A model generated the notes under the pieces. That model worked only from the letters and a program-made list of their open reading frames with translations, ran no database searches and was not told the DNA's origin. The position numbers and the translations under genes were made by a program. A stretch of DNA of 64,000 nt, taken from assembly GCA_000231825.2 (NCBI GenBank), contig JH720339.1:239890-303889 (forward strand). Reading direction: 5' to 3'. This document shows positions 44,623 to 55,317 of this stretch, one piece after another. The stretch's first letter is position 1. The number at the start of each line of letters is the position of its first letter. This DNA comes from Tetrahymena elliotti 4EA. Its lineage: Eukaryota > Ciliophora > Oligohymenophorea > Hymenostomatida > Tetrahymenidae.

Positions 44623-44989
44623 ACTGAAATTTTAGATATTACTTTTTATTTTTCTATGATTTTTGTTTTTAGTGATAGTTTTTTTTTTAGAATATTATTA
44701 TTCACTATTTTGATTGAAAAATTAATTTAGATTTAAATTAAATATTTTTTAGAAATTACAATTAAATTTAAAAATATATTTACATATCACTATTTTGAAA
44801 AATGTTCTTTAAGTTTGAAAAAGTTCTAAACATTTCTTAAAAAAATTCCCCTGTTATTAAAGAAGAAATTTATCCTGTAAAACTAAAAAGCAAAAAGAAT
44901 GAGAAAATAATAATTAATTAAAGATTTTGAAATAAATTTACTCTCTAAATATTAATTAATAACAAAATTTTATATAATTTAATTGAATA

Positions 44990-45055
44990 GCTGATTAATT
45001 GGTTGACTGGTTGTTTATTTAATTGATTGGTTTGTTGGTTGGTTGGTAGATTATT
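44990..45055 (-). repeat. CCAA-type tract 3' of minus-strand gene
   Basis: The plus strand reads tggttgactggttg...ggtttgttggttggttggta. On the sense strand of the gene ending at 45097 this is a CCAA/CAAC/AATC tract about 40-105 bases after the stop. Confidence 0.6.
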
Positions 45056-45096
45056 TAGAAGATATTTTTATATGAAGAAAGGTATTATTGAAAAGT

Positions 45097-47191
45097 TCAA
45101 TTTTATTACTATTCTATTTTTTTAAATCTTTGGTTATTATGTGGAGAGTTAGGTCTTTTTTTAGCACTTTGAATGTTAGAAGTTGCCTTAATCGATTTAT
45201 TATTACCTTCTTTGTAAAATTAAGATTATTTTAGCAAAAATTAAAATTTAAATAGATACCTTATTGTGGGGATTTTTAAACTTATTCATTAGATTATTTT
45301 TTAGAAGATGTTATTCTAAAAAATTAATTTGATTCTTTTTTAATAGGAGATGAATTATTTTATAGCTTACTTTTATTTAAGTTATTATTTGAGGATGATG
45401 TTGTTTTTACTGCTTAAAAGTTTGTCCTTTACATCAAATTATCTTTTATAATCATTCTTCCATTATTTGGACTAGCTGATCTGTTTAATGTATTGCTTGT
45501 ATTAGTTTCTCTTTGTATTATTTTTACTTTTTAGGTATATAATAAATTATCTGAATCTTGATATCTTTGTCCTAAACCCAATTTTTTGTTTCCAGGTTCA
45601 TTTCCACCATAGTTTAAGGAATCTTAAGTTTAAGCAGTACTTTATCCACCTCTTTATTCTTTTGATATATATCCAAAATTCTATGAATTGTCTCCTATTT
45701 TAACTGCTTTAATGCTGCTATTATTTATAGGTTTAGATGGAGAATAGTCTCTTGTTGCTGTTGATTTTATTCTTGGATAAGGTGCAGCTTCATTTTAGTT
45801 CTTTTAAAATCCATTTATCTGCTAGTTACTCTTACTTATATTGAATGGTGCATACATTCTTGACACTTGAACTCCTAATTATTTTAATTTTTGCTAAATA
45901 AAAAAAAATATATAAAATTGAACTGACCATTATGATTGGCAGGTTTTTATGGGTTGCTTCTACTTTTAGGAGAGTGAGCTGTTGGTTGAATATTTAACTA
46001 TCTGTTGTTCAAGGTATTCCCATTCTCTATAAAGATATGAATTAAATTAGTAATTTATTGCTTAGAAATTAAAAATAAATACAATTTATGATATTATTGT
46101 GATTAGCCTAATAAGGGCTTTCTTTGAAATTTTAAGGTGAGTGCTCAGTTTTAACAGTACCTGCCTTCTTGTTGGGTTTAATGAATTAGTATACAATTTT
46201 TTGACTATTTTTTGAATTACCACTTTAACTTTGTTTGAGATATTTGATGTTATTATTTTCATTATAATTATTATTCTCCTTCTCATAAGAGTTATCATCA
46301 TAATATTCCATTTAATTCTATTCATATTCATTTTAGTTCATATATTTTTAATTATAATTATCTCCTCCTTCAAAATTTCTAGTTGATTACATAACCATTT
46401 TACTATTTAAACTCTTATTACCTTTGCTATCATGTAAAAAATAGTCTTAATTTGTATGTTTTCCTTGGCTGTTTTTAAGTTCTATTTTTATTTCTTCCCA
46501 AATTCTTTCAAGCTAGTTGAGTTTCTTTTCAAAATTAAGCAGACTATTTACATTTACACTAGGTTGTTTTTCTAAAATTTCCTTTTATCTTTACAGCATT
46601 TACTTCAAGTCATTATATCTTATTTATATTAAATCATTTATGAAATGACTTTTTGATTGTTTAAAGTTACAAAGAAATATTTACTCATTTTGTGGTATTC
46701 TCTACTAGGTATAAAAATCTAATGATAGCTTTTAGAAGTATTCAAACTCTTTTTATTTAAGTTTATCCTGAATGCAATAGTGATACAAGTCATGATTAAA
46801 ATCTCCTTACTAATTGTCTTAAAATACCAGGTTCTCTTGTTAGTAATCATTGATATCAATTTCATTAATTTAAGTAATTGACATAAATTATTTATCTTGT
46901 AAGCCAATTGACTATTAAGCTTGAATCAACTAACTTTGATCTCCTGAAATTTAAGTTCCAATATTATTTTATTGTTTTTTATTTTAATTCTTGTTTTTTT
47001 TCTCTTTCTATTCTTCCTCTTCTTCCTCCTCATTTTGTTCTTGATCTTTTGATTTATTTTTCCCTTTTAGCGAAACAGCAGATTTGCTCTTTGCTTTAGC
47101 ATCACCATCTAATAATATCAAATTAATTTTTTTTTCAAAATTCCTTAAATAAATTAGAGTTACCGTTTACCCCAAAAGAATAGCCGCCCAT
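45097..47191 (-). CDS. Q/N/S-rich hypothetical protein, five exons
   Basis: Exons (minus): 47191-47164, 47108-46083, 46026-45928, 45874-45260, 45209-45097; introns of 55, 56, 53 and 50 nt, all phase 1; 626 aa. It begins MGGYSFGVN and then a Lys/Glu-rich stretch (poly-Glu near residue 35). A helical region (about 85-230) contains DYQQENLVFQDNQQGDFNHD, QKLSLDFYTQQRIPQNE and a coiled-coil-like NFEKKLNQLERIWEEIKIEL. The rest is Asn/Gln/Tyr/Ser-rich with SP dipeptides (TRDYSPSKP, NRSASPNNG, KKRPNSPHNN), possible proline-directed kinase sites. Gly2 is present but without a clear myristoylation context. No domain was recognised. The tiny 28-nt first exon is supported because it restores frame with a good donor (cggtaactc). 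Confidence 0.72.
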
Positions 47192-47962
47192 GTATCCTGC
47201 TAGATGTATACAGTTTAAATATGATATTTTAAGATTTAATACTATTTGATTTATAATTGATACTGTTTAATTGATAGGATACACAACTTTTTTTTTAATT
47301 ATATTGTTGGCTTAGTAATTATATAAAATAATACTTATTAATTCAAATAGAACAAACAAAGCATAAACAAAAAGATTAATAAGTAGGACAAACAAATTTT
47401 ATGGAAATTAAATGAATGGAAATTTTTAAGGAATTGTAAAATTTAATTTAGTGATATTTCTATTTATTTTTAAATGTGCTGTTGCATAGAAGAGTCAGAA
47501 GATTTAGTTTGATTCTACTTACATTTTAACCTTCCAAAATTAAATTTTTTTTATTTAATTTTTTCATCTGTTGGATAGCTTAAAAGAAAAGAAATTGATA
47601 TTTAAAATAAAATATTTTTTAAATGATTTTATTTTTTAAATTTGAATGAACATGATAATAATAAATAATTAAATAAAGTCGTTTAATTTTGCTACAAAAA
47701 ATACTAGAGAAGAATGAGTGGCTTTAAAACACAGGAATTATTGATGGTAACTAAAATGTATATAAATCAAACAAAAATATTAAATTTACATGATTTGTTT
47801 GTTATGCAATTATTACAAATAAGAAATTAATATTAATTAAATTAGTTAATTAAATATATTATTATCATTATAGTTAGATATCAATCAATCAATAAATCAA
47901 TTATAATTTATTTACTTCCATAACTACCAGAGTATATTTTAAAGCATTAAGATAAAGAAGGC
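47192..47962. other. Divergent AT-rich spacer
   Basis: 0.77 kb between divergent genes at 47191 (-) and 47963 (+). It includes a short atcaatcaatcaataaatcaa run near 47880. No other feature was recognised. Confidence 0.45.
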
Positions 47963-49866
47963 ATGTTTAATATTTACCAATTTGAGAATGAACTCAAAGA
48001 ATAAATTCAATTTGAAAAAAAGAGAGTAAATGATTAGAAGTGGAAAGAAAAAAGATAGAGTAATTATTGTGCATTAATATGAAATGTGATATAATTAAAT
48101 TTATAATATTTAGTGTAAAAGGATCATATGGTTGAGAACTACAAAAAAAGACTCAATTAATTTCTCTCAGAAGTAACAATAAATCAAGTTTATGACAGGA
48201 TATAGCAGTTATATTTGTTTTTAAATAAAATTAGATGAAATAAAAACCTATCAAGATTTACGATGACATTGTTGATATGAAATTGAATTTGGTCAATAAG
48301 TTTAGACCTGAGGATGATTCAAAGATTATAGGACCAAAAATAATGAGAATAAGAGATAATTCAAGTCGTGCATAGTCACCTAATTAAACTAATTATAAAC
48401 CGAGTGTAATATATTTTAAATTAACACTACTAAAAATTATTCACAGATTTAATATATTAAATTTATTACTTGATAAATATCTTTGTGCTGAAAATATAAT
48501 TTTCATTTTAATATTAAAGTAAAATATGTCACTAGATATGTATGAAAGCAACAAGTCTCTCAACTAGACAAATCCTTTTACTCCTTTTAAACCCTACCAA
48601 TTTCGTTCAAGAGAAAAAAACAAGGAACTTTATGGAGACATGAAGTTCAAAGCATCATTTAAGAATGAAAGAGTAGTTGATTAACTATTTGAGCAAGGGA
48701 TAGGAGGGTTAAGAAGTGACTAGCCTTATGTACCTCAAACTGCACCTGCCTAGTAAATAAAAATGACTTTACTAATGTATTTTAATTTCATTTTAAAGTA
48801 ATAAAAAGGTAAGTTTGAGAGATTAAATAGGGAAAATAAGAATCAGACCAAGCACTACAAAAAATGATATGTTTGTATCATAAAATGATAGTTTATAAAA
48901 TGTGGAATAAAATTAGTAAGAATATAAAGATAACTTAATTGTGATGTAGAATTAAAGAAATAAATAAAATAATTAGTAATTCTAGATTTTAAATAATCCT
49001 TCAATTACAAATAACAATTAAAGAATGTCAAACAATTTTGTCTCTGAGATGTATGGAAATGGAAATAACACCTTTTAGATTAAAAATAAAAATAGAAATA
49101 AAAGTCTTCCATATGACTCTAATTCAAGAAGTCTAACTAGCAACGAGATGTCTGTAGAAGACTTAAATATTCCTAAAAAAATGAATACATAAAGCTAAAA
49201 GAATGATGTAAAGTAAATATAAAGTGTCAGTTTAGTAATAAAGTAAAAAAGATCTAACTCCATATAAATTAATGAATATCTAAATGGTTAAAAACATGAC
49301 AATTCATAGCTAACCAATAATATAAATATCAATAATTACAGTGCTTAATCAAATAAAAACACTTTAAATGTAAGTACTCCAGAAAAAAACTCTTATTAAA
49401 ATTAGACTCAAAAGATTCAGCACCATAATAACAGTCACATTAAAGGATAAAATATATTACCTGTTTTGCACCAAAAAACTCATTTTAAAGCACTTACAGA
49501 ACTTGCTATCAAGTAACCTCTATTAAAAAGCGAGCTAAAAGAAATATATGATGAAAACTTAGTAGGAAATGTTATTTAAACAAATTAAATCTGTAAAATA
49601 TTATTCATTCATTTCAAAATTTAAATCAAATTTTTTAGTTTGAAATAAAATTAAGAAACCGATTAAACTAAATTTTAAAATTAAAAATAGTTGGTGATTA
49701 AGTTACATCAGATGCAATGTAAGTAATGAATGACTGCAATATATTTAGAACCAAAAATAAAAATGTGAAAGGTATAAGAGGAGCTTTAAGAAATACTGGC
49801 AGTAACTTCAGTTAAAATAATTAAATTTATATAAATGAAAATACTATGAAGCATAGCCTTAATTGA
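47963..49866 (+). CDS. Hypothetical Q/N-rich protein, six exons
   Basis: Exons 47963-48059, 48114-48172, 48235-48405, 48520-48752, 48799-49561, 49639-49866; introns of 54, 62, 114, 46 and 77 nt; 516 aa. The N-terminus is a charged helix (MFNIYQFENELKEQIQFEKK). Exon 3 has KIYDDIVDMKLNLVNKFRPE, and exon 4 has NPFTPFKPYQFRSREKNKEL and ERVVDQLFEQGIGGL. The centre is Asn/Gln/Ser-rich. The end regains structure (THFKALTELAIKQPLLKSEL, GIRGALRNTGSNF). No domain was recognised. The last donor is ambiguous: gtaggaaat at 49562 and gttattta at 49571 are both in phase; the GTA site was chosen. Two similar-looking Q/N-rich genes follow on the same strand or nearby, but I see no shared motif. Confidence 0.68.
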
Positions 49867-50257
49867 ATTTGTAAATAAACAAATTAAAATCATTTAGAAA
49901 TATATGAAATGTTTTTATAAAATTAAAATTCTAAAAGGTATTTAATAGATCATAAATTAAAACTTATTCAGAATTATTTGAATATTTGATAATAATATTC
50001 TTTTATCGTTTTTGTCTTAACCTATTAAAATTTCCAAATAAATTAAAATCTATTGTAAATTTATTTCGTGAAAATTGTAATTATAAATGATTGACTGATT
50101 ATTAAAGAGATTAATAAATTGTAATTTTGTTTATATAATATTATGGTTGATAATTGATTGATATTATCTATCAAGTTTATTTTTGTGGTAAGTATTTAAT
50201 AAAATCTGGATTTTGAAATAAGCACTAGTAAAATAGTAATCATAATTGAACAAGAAA
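49867..50257. other. Short AT-rich spacer
   Basis: 0.39 kb between two plus-strand genes. No feature was recognised; it should contain the 3' UTR of the first and the promoter of the second. Confidence 0.45.
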
Positions 50258-51548
50258 ATGATAATACAAAAGAAATATGAATATGTTCCTTTCACTGAAA
50301 AAAAAATACAAAAGCAAAGTTCGTATGAAAGGATTGTGAATAGTAAGTTTTTAATGCCAAAACCTGAAGCTAAGCAATAAGATAATCAATACGACACTGT
50401 CAATTTTTAAGCTTAAACATATTTTAGATAAGCTGATAAATTGTCATAAATAATACCTGTATGTGATCCATAATCCAATCCACTTAATGATATGTATTTG
50501 ACTTAGAGTAATCAAAGTTAAGATTAGGATTCTAGCTTTATATAGAACACTAATAAAATTAAATCTATAAAAGATCTTGATGCTACATATGTTTCAATAG
50601 AAAAGGAATAAGTAGTATTATTAGATAATGATAATGACAAATAATAGTAATCTTTTTCTCCATTTTTATCTCCGAAATGGAATAGAGATAGCAGTTACTA
50701 ATCTCCTGCTAAATATCCTTAAAAAGCTTTGATATAAAAAAATAACTAAGTAATTGAAATATAAAACTCCAATGATGGGAGAAAGTATTTGACTAACTTA
50801 AAAAGGCAACTCATTCACAAATTGAAAAATCTGGATTAAGAAAAAGATTTTTAAACTAGATTTAAACATATAGATAATTAACTTTATAAATAAAGGGAAA
50901 GCAAATATAATCCAGGTTTTAAAGAGTCTTTTAAAGTGGAAGAAACGTTTAGAATTGAATCTCCAGAGAAGTAGCTGGGTCCTTAATTTTAAGTAAGCTT
51001 TTTATTTAAGATTTAAAGATATGAATTTAGACTTTAAAATTTATTAATCAAAAAATTAGCTCAGATTTAATAAAAGAGAGATTTGTGACCAATCAAAAAT
51101 TTCACTTGTTGATAATTAAACTAGCGAGCAACTTAAACAAGAAATTTTTATGAGAGATTAATTGAACAACTACATTAAAGACAAGTAATTTAATAGTAAT
51201 AGGAAAAAATGGGTAGGATAATATAAGCTACAACCAATAACTTATCCTTTAAAACCTTAAGACTTGAGAAGGTAGCATATGTATGGGAATCCAATTTTAG
51301 ATTAAACTAGTTTTTTGATAAACGAAGTATATTATGATAAAGAATTCGAAGCTCAAATAAACCCTTTGCTTCCTAGAGACAAACAATAGATACTTGGATA
51401 AACATTTTCTCACCGCTTCAGTAATAGTCCTCTTGTATAATACAGAAAAGGAAGATCAATGTCTAGAGAATATCCTTATAATAGAGGAATTTTCGAAATG
51501 ACTTAAAACAACAAATAAAACAGCAGCTTAAACTAATCATTATTCTGA
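50258..51548 (+). CDS. Hypothetical protein, two exons
   Basis: Exons 50258-50992 and 51060-51548 (67-nt phase-0 intron, gtaagcttt...aaaattag); 407 aa. The start MIIQKKYEYVPFTEKKIQKQ is followed by Gln/Asp/Ser-rich sequence with SFSPFLSPKWNRDSSYQSPA. A charged helical region comes next (LKRQLIHKLKNLDQEKDFQT, YKQRESKYNPGFKESFKVEE). Exon 2 encodes KKWVGQYKLQPITYPLKPQD, ILDQTSFLINEVYYDKEFEA and a basic Ser/Arg-containing tail (QYRKGRSMSREYPYNRG). No family was recognised. The last 27 bases of the coding sequence belong to a duplicated segment (51521 onward), so the present C-terminus may have been affected by that duplication. Confidence 0.7.
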
Positions 51549-51872
51549 AAGTAATCATAAATAAATAAATTTTAATAAAATATCTAAATATTAAAAAATA
51601 ATAATAAGTCATCAATTTAAAAAGATTGTAATTCTTTATTTCAAAAACTTTAAGAAGTGTTTGTTTTTCTTTAATGGCTCATCAAAAATTAAATCAGTTT
51701 TTTATTATTTAAGCAGCAGCTTAAAATAATCGCTTGCTTATCTGAAAGTAATAAAATAAAAGAAAATAATTCTTTTAAATAAAAATTTAGAAATGAGAAA
51801 TTTAAAAAAATTGTAATTTATTATTACAAAAACTTGAAGAAGTGTTTGTTATTCTTGAATAACTTATAAAAA
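51521..51872 (+). repeat. Diverged tandem duplication spanning a gene's 3' end
   Basis: Landmarks recur in order at a spacing of about 185-193 bases: cagcagcttaaa (51521 and 51714), ctgaaagtaat (about 51545 and 51740), attgtaatt...attacaaaaact-like sequence, and gaagtgtttgtt (51654 and 51839). The first copy overlaps the end of the gene at 50258-51548; the second lies wholly in spacer. Confidence 0.65.
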
Positions 51873-52409
51873 TAATACTGATATTTTTAAATTATTCTTG
51901 TTGAATAAAAAGTTGATAATAGCTGATTCAATTTGAACAAAATTTTGTAGTTCTATTTTATGTAACTAATAGAGAGAAATAAATTGAAGTTTAATTTGCA
52001 AATATTTTACCCCCAATATTTAATTGATAGATTGATATTAACTTCTATGTTAAATAAAATAGATTTTTAAGTTTATGAAAAATTTTACTAGTTAGACTGT
52101 TCATGATAATTTCAATATAAATAAAGACAGACATTTATTTTTTTTCTTTTAAATTCTATTCAGTAAAATATTTTTGTTCATCTAATAGCCATATTATTTT
52201 CTTAATAAAAAATAAAAATAGTATCTCATAAAGATTTGTAATTCTACATTAGATTATGGATTATTTTCAAAATTATTTATTGCTTTAAAATTTAGAATTA
52301 ATTAAAAAGTTAAAGAATCTCTGATTAAAAGATAGAAAGTAATTTTTGAAATATAAATATCTGATCTTAGAAAATAAGGATTTCTCAAGTATTGACCAAA
52401 AATTAGGAA
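51873..52409. other. AT-rich spacer upstream of LRR gene
   Basis: About 0.5 kb of AT-rich sequence between the tandem duplication and the LRR gene start. No motif was recognised. Confidence 0.4.
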
Positions 52410-54299
52410 ATGAACGTTGAAATAACTGCAGACCACGCTATCAAGATTATTGATTCCATTCTCTTTCCTCCAGAGCCTAATGAGGTGGAGATTTTGATAA
52501 AGAATTTAAAGTAATTTAAAGCTTAAGCAAGAAAATAATTAATAATAAATAAATTAAAAAAATAGGGAAGTAGAAGCAATTAATGATTCTGAATACAAGC
52601 AATCTGAAGAAGGAGAATTTTTATATATAGATATCTAGTATAAAAGAAAATTAACTAAAAAATCAATATAGTTTATAATAAATTGTTTTAAAAAAATAGT
52701 GGTAAAAGTAAATTATCTGATGAATACTATAATTATATTGTAAAGGCACTTAAAGCTTGCAAAAAATGTTATCACTTAAATTTGGATTTTACGTAAAATA
52801 GCTTAAAATAAAAGAAACAAGGTTATTAAAATAGATGAAATAATTTAAATTAGGAATTGTCAATTTGGTTAAAAGATTTCAGATATTCTTTAAATCGTAT
52901 CAGAAATGAAGTAGCTAAAATATTTTGAAGCAGATTTTAAGTAATACTAAAACTTAATTCAAAATCTTAAAATAATATATTGTAAAAATAAATAGCTCAA
53001 ACGAAATAGATTCATTAATATCTTAAGATTTTTCTTAACATTTGTAGCTAAACAGCAACTTGGAAACTTTAAAATTAAGGCTGAAGTAGATTTTTTTTTA
53101 GTTTAGAATAAAAAATATATTTAGTAGAATATTCAAAGCAAGTTTTTTAATAATTTAGGCATAATAAGCTATAAGAAAAAGGTGTAATTTATCTTGCAGA
53201 TGCTATTAGTCACCTTAGTAAGTTGAAAACTATTGAAATCATGCTTTAGTAATTTTATAAATAGCACAACAAAAAATAAAGTTATACAAAAATTAAAAAT
53301 TTAGTGAGAATCAAATCAATAATGGAATGAGCTATTTGATAGAAAAAATGAGCCATATAAAAACTCTTACTGATGTTACTCTTTTCTTTAGGTATAAAGA
53401 AAAGCTTATCATAAATTTAATAATTTTTCTAATTATAATTAGCAAGAATAATATCAGTGACTAACAAGCAGTTGAGATTGGTGTATAGTTAGGAAAGTTG
53501 AGTAGTGTTAATAAAATCTTTATTAATGCAGGGTAATAAATTAAATTTATATTTTCTTTTTGATTAATATTATTTATAAAAAAATATAATTTAAATAGAT
53601 GGAACTAAATAGGATCTACAGGACTAATGTATATTGCATAAGGGTTATAGAAGATTCCTAATTTATATGAAATGAAAATTTATTTAAGGTAAAAAAAGAA
53701 TTAGTATATCAAGAGATTATAATAATTTAATTTTAACAAAAGCTCGAATCAAATGACATCCCTAGGGTTCTTAAATCTTTTAGAATCTGTTAATCAATGC
53801 TAATAATTAAAATATTTAGAGATAAATCTGTCGTAATAATTAGCTTTTTTTAAATAATGTATTGAAGTAAAATTTAAATTAAAAGTGGCAATTAGCTTGA
53901 AGCTGGTGATACCGATATCCTCAAAGATAGATTTTAGTCTGCCTTTAGAGATTTCAATTAAAATTTAAAAAACTTGAAGTATTTCGTATTATACCTAAGG
54001 TATTTTTACAAAAATTAAAAACTTTATTCATAAATTTACTATTTTATTTTTAGAAAAAACGATTTAAAAAGCTCCTTTAATCCACTATTCAGAATTCTCA
54101 AATAAAATAAATTCTTGCATCATTTAATCTTAGACTATAGGTAAAAATAATTATTAACTTATTTACTCTAAAATTTATTGCATTTAAAATATTCAGCTTT
54201 AATAACTAAATTCTTGCTGATAGAAAAAAAGTAGAAACTATGATGAAAAAAGTAGTAAGATTAACCTAAGTTATTGTGCATTTAGATCCTTCTAGTTGA
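52410..54299 (+). CDS. Leucine-rich-repeat protein, about one repeat per exon
   Basis: Exons: 52410-52510, 52566-52637, 52700-52792, 52854-52940, 52996-53085, 53159-53248, 53305-53391, 53443-53532, 53599-53688, 53743-53832, 53886-53999, 54054-54140, 54197-54299; 397 aa. All twelve introns (51-73 nt) are phase 2 and fall at the same place in the repeat. Nine of the eleven internal exons are 87, 90 or 93 nt and the other two are 72 and 114 nt; all are multiples of three. Typical repeats read NQIGSTGLMYIAQGLQKIPN, then LYEMKIYL, or NKLQEKGVIYLADAISHLSK. These are ribonuclease-inhibitor-like LRRs giving a curved protein-binding surface. There is no kinase domain, signal peptide or TM segment, so it is probably cytosolic. 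The C-terminus (KKVETMMKKVVRLTQVIVHL) is a capping-like helix. Read unspliced it would look like a broken pseudogene; the spliced frame is perfect. Confidence 0.88.
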
Positions 54300-55317
54300 A
54301 ATCAACTAAAATTATTAAAGAATTCATTTACTCTTTTCTAAAGTTGTCAATTATTTGTATTATTTTGTATTTATAAAAATAATTTTTTCAATCAGAATAC
54401 AAAAAGATTTTATTCAATAGTATGCATCAATAAGCCATTATTAAGAAATTATTACAAAATATTCAAATAAATTAGAGTAAAAAAATAATCATTTTTATTT
54501 ATTTGAGTATGTTAACAAACTAACTGAAATTTTACTCATCAGATTAAACTTTTGATTTATATTTTAAAATGATGATTTTTAAGATGCTTAAGTAAGTATT
54601 TATGATTTTGTTTGAAAATTTTTAATTTTAATTTGATTAAATATTTATGATTACTGATCAACAAAAATTCTTTGGATCAAATTATTTATTTTATTTTGTG
54701 AAGTTAAAAATTATTTTTAAAAATTAGAATACAAAAATACTTTAATAATCTAAGTAGTATTAAATAATAATAATTAAGAAATTATTACAATAAACTCAAA
54801 TATTTTATTTAGTGTAGACATAGATTTTTATTTATTTGAATTTGCTAATAAATTAAAAGAAACTTTACTCATTGAATTATATTTTTGCTTTGTATTTTAA
54901 AATATTATTTAAATTTTTAATGATTTTAAGAAGTGTCATAAATATTTATGATTTTGTTTTAGAATTTGTAATTGTAATTTGATTAAAGGTTTACGTAAGC
55001 TTAGTGATAAACCAACAACTTTTGAAAAGAAATTTTATAAGCTTTGGTTCTTACTTTGAGTAACATAAAGAAAGATATTTCTGGCTTGAGATTAGTTAAA
55101 AAAAATTAATGATTTTTTGGATGGTTTGAACTTTATAAGGATTGAAATATTAACTGAATAACTTAAAATAATGTAATAATTAAAAGTAATTGAATGATTG
55201 TTATTATTCAGTATTAAGTAATAACTATAAATTTGTAAATTGATTAAAAATTCATTCATTTATTAAATTTATCACAGTAAATATTCATTCTAAAATAATT
55301 GAATACTTTTTTAAATT
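54300..55317. other. Spacer made largely of a diverged tandem duplication
   Basis: About 1 kb between two plus-strand genes. Most of it (54390-55040) is a duplicated unit described separately; the remaining 280 bases upstream of the next ATG are plain AT-rich DNA. Confidence 0.5.
54390..55040. repeat. Diverged tandem duplication, unit about 330-345 bp
   Basis: Ordered matches between 54390-54700 and 54724-55040 include: agaatacaaaaa; attaagaaattattaca (about 54440 and 54773); ttttatttatttgaattt-like; actcattgaatta-like; and tttatgattttgttt (about 54600 and 54944) followed by aatttgattaaa. Divergence is substantial, with indels. Confidence 0.6.

Larger units (their letters stand above)
43822..45096. 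other. Intergenic region with palindromic element
   Basis: 1.3 kb between two minus-strand genes, AT-rich, with a (TA)n run followed by a compact inverted-repeat structure at 44584-44622 and a CCAA-type tract near the right end, both listed separately. A long TGA-free plus frame (about 44400-45000) has non-coding composition. Confidence 0.5.

Noticed and set aside
44400..45002. Plus-strand TGA-free stretch of about 200 codons
   Set aside because: With one stop codon and very AT-rich DNA such lengths occur by chance; composition is F/I/K/L/N/Y-rich and it runs through the palindrome and (TA)n.
46086..47099. Several 60-80-codon frames on both strands
   Set aside because: They are shadows of exon 2 of the Q/N-rich gene at 45097-47191.
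52566..54299. Interpretation of the LRR region as a pseudogene full of frameshifts
   Set aside because: Twelve GT-AG introns of 51-73 nt, all phase 2, restore a perfect 397-codon frame.
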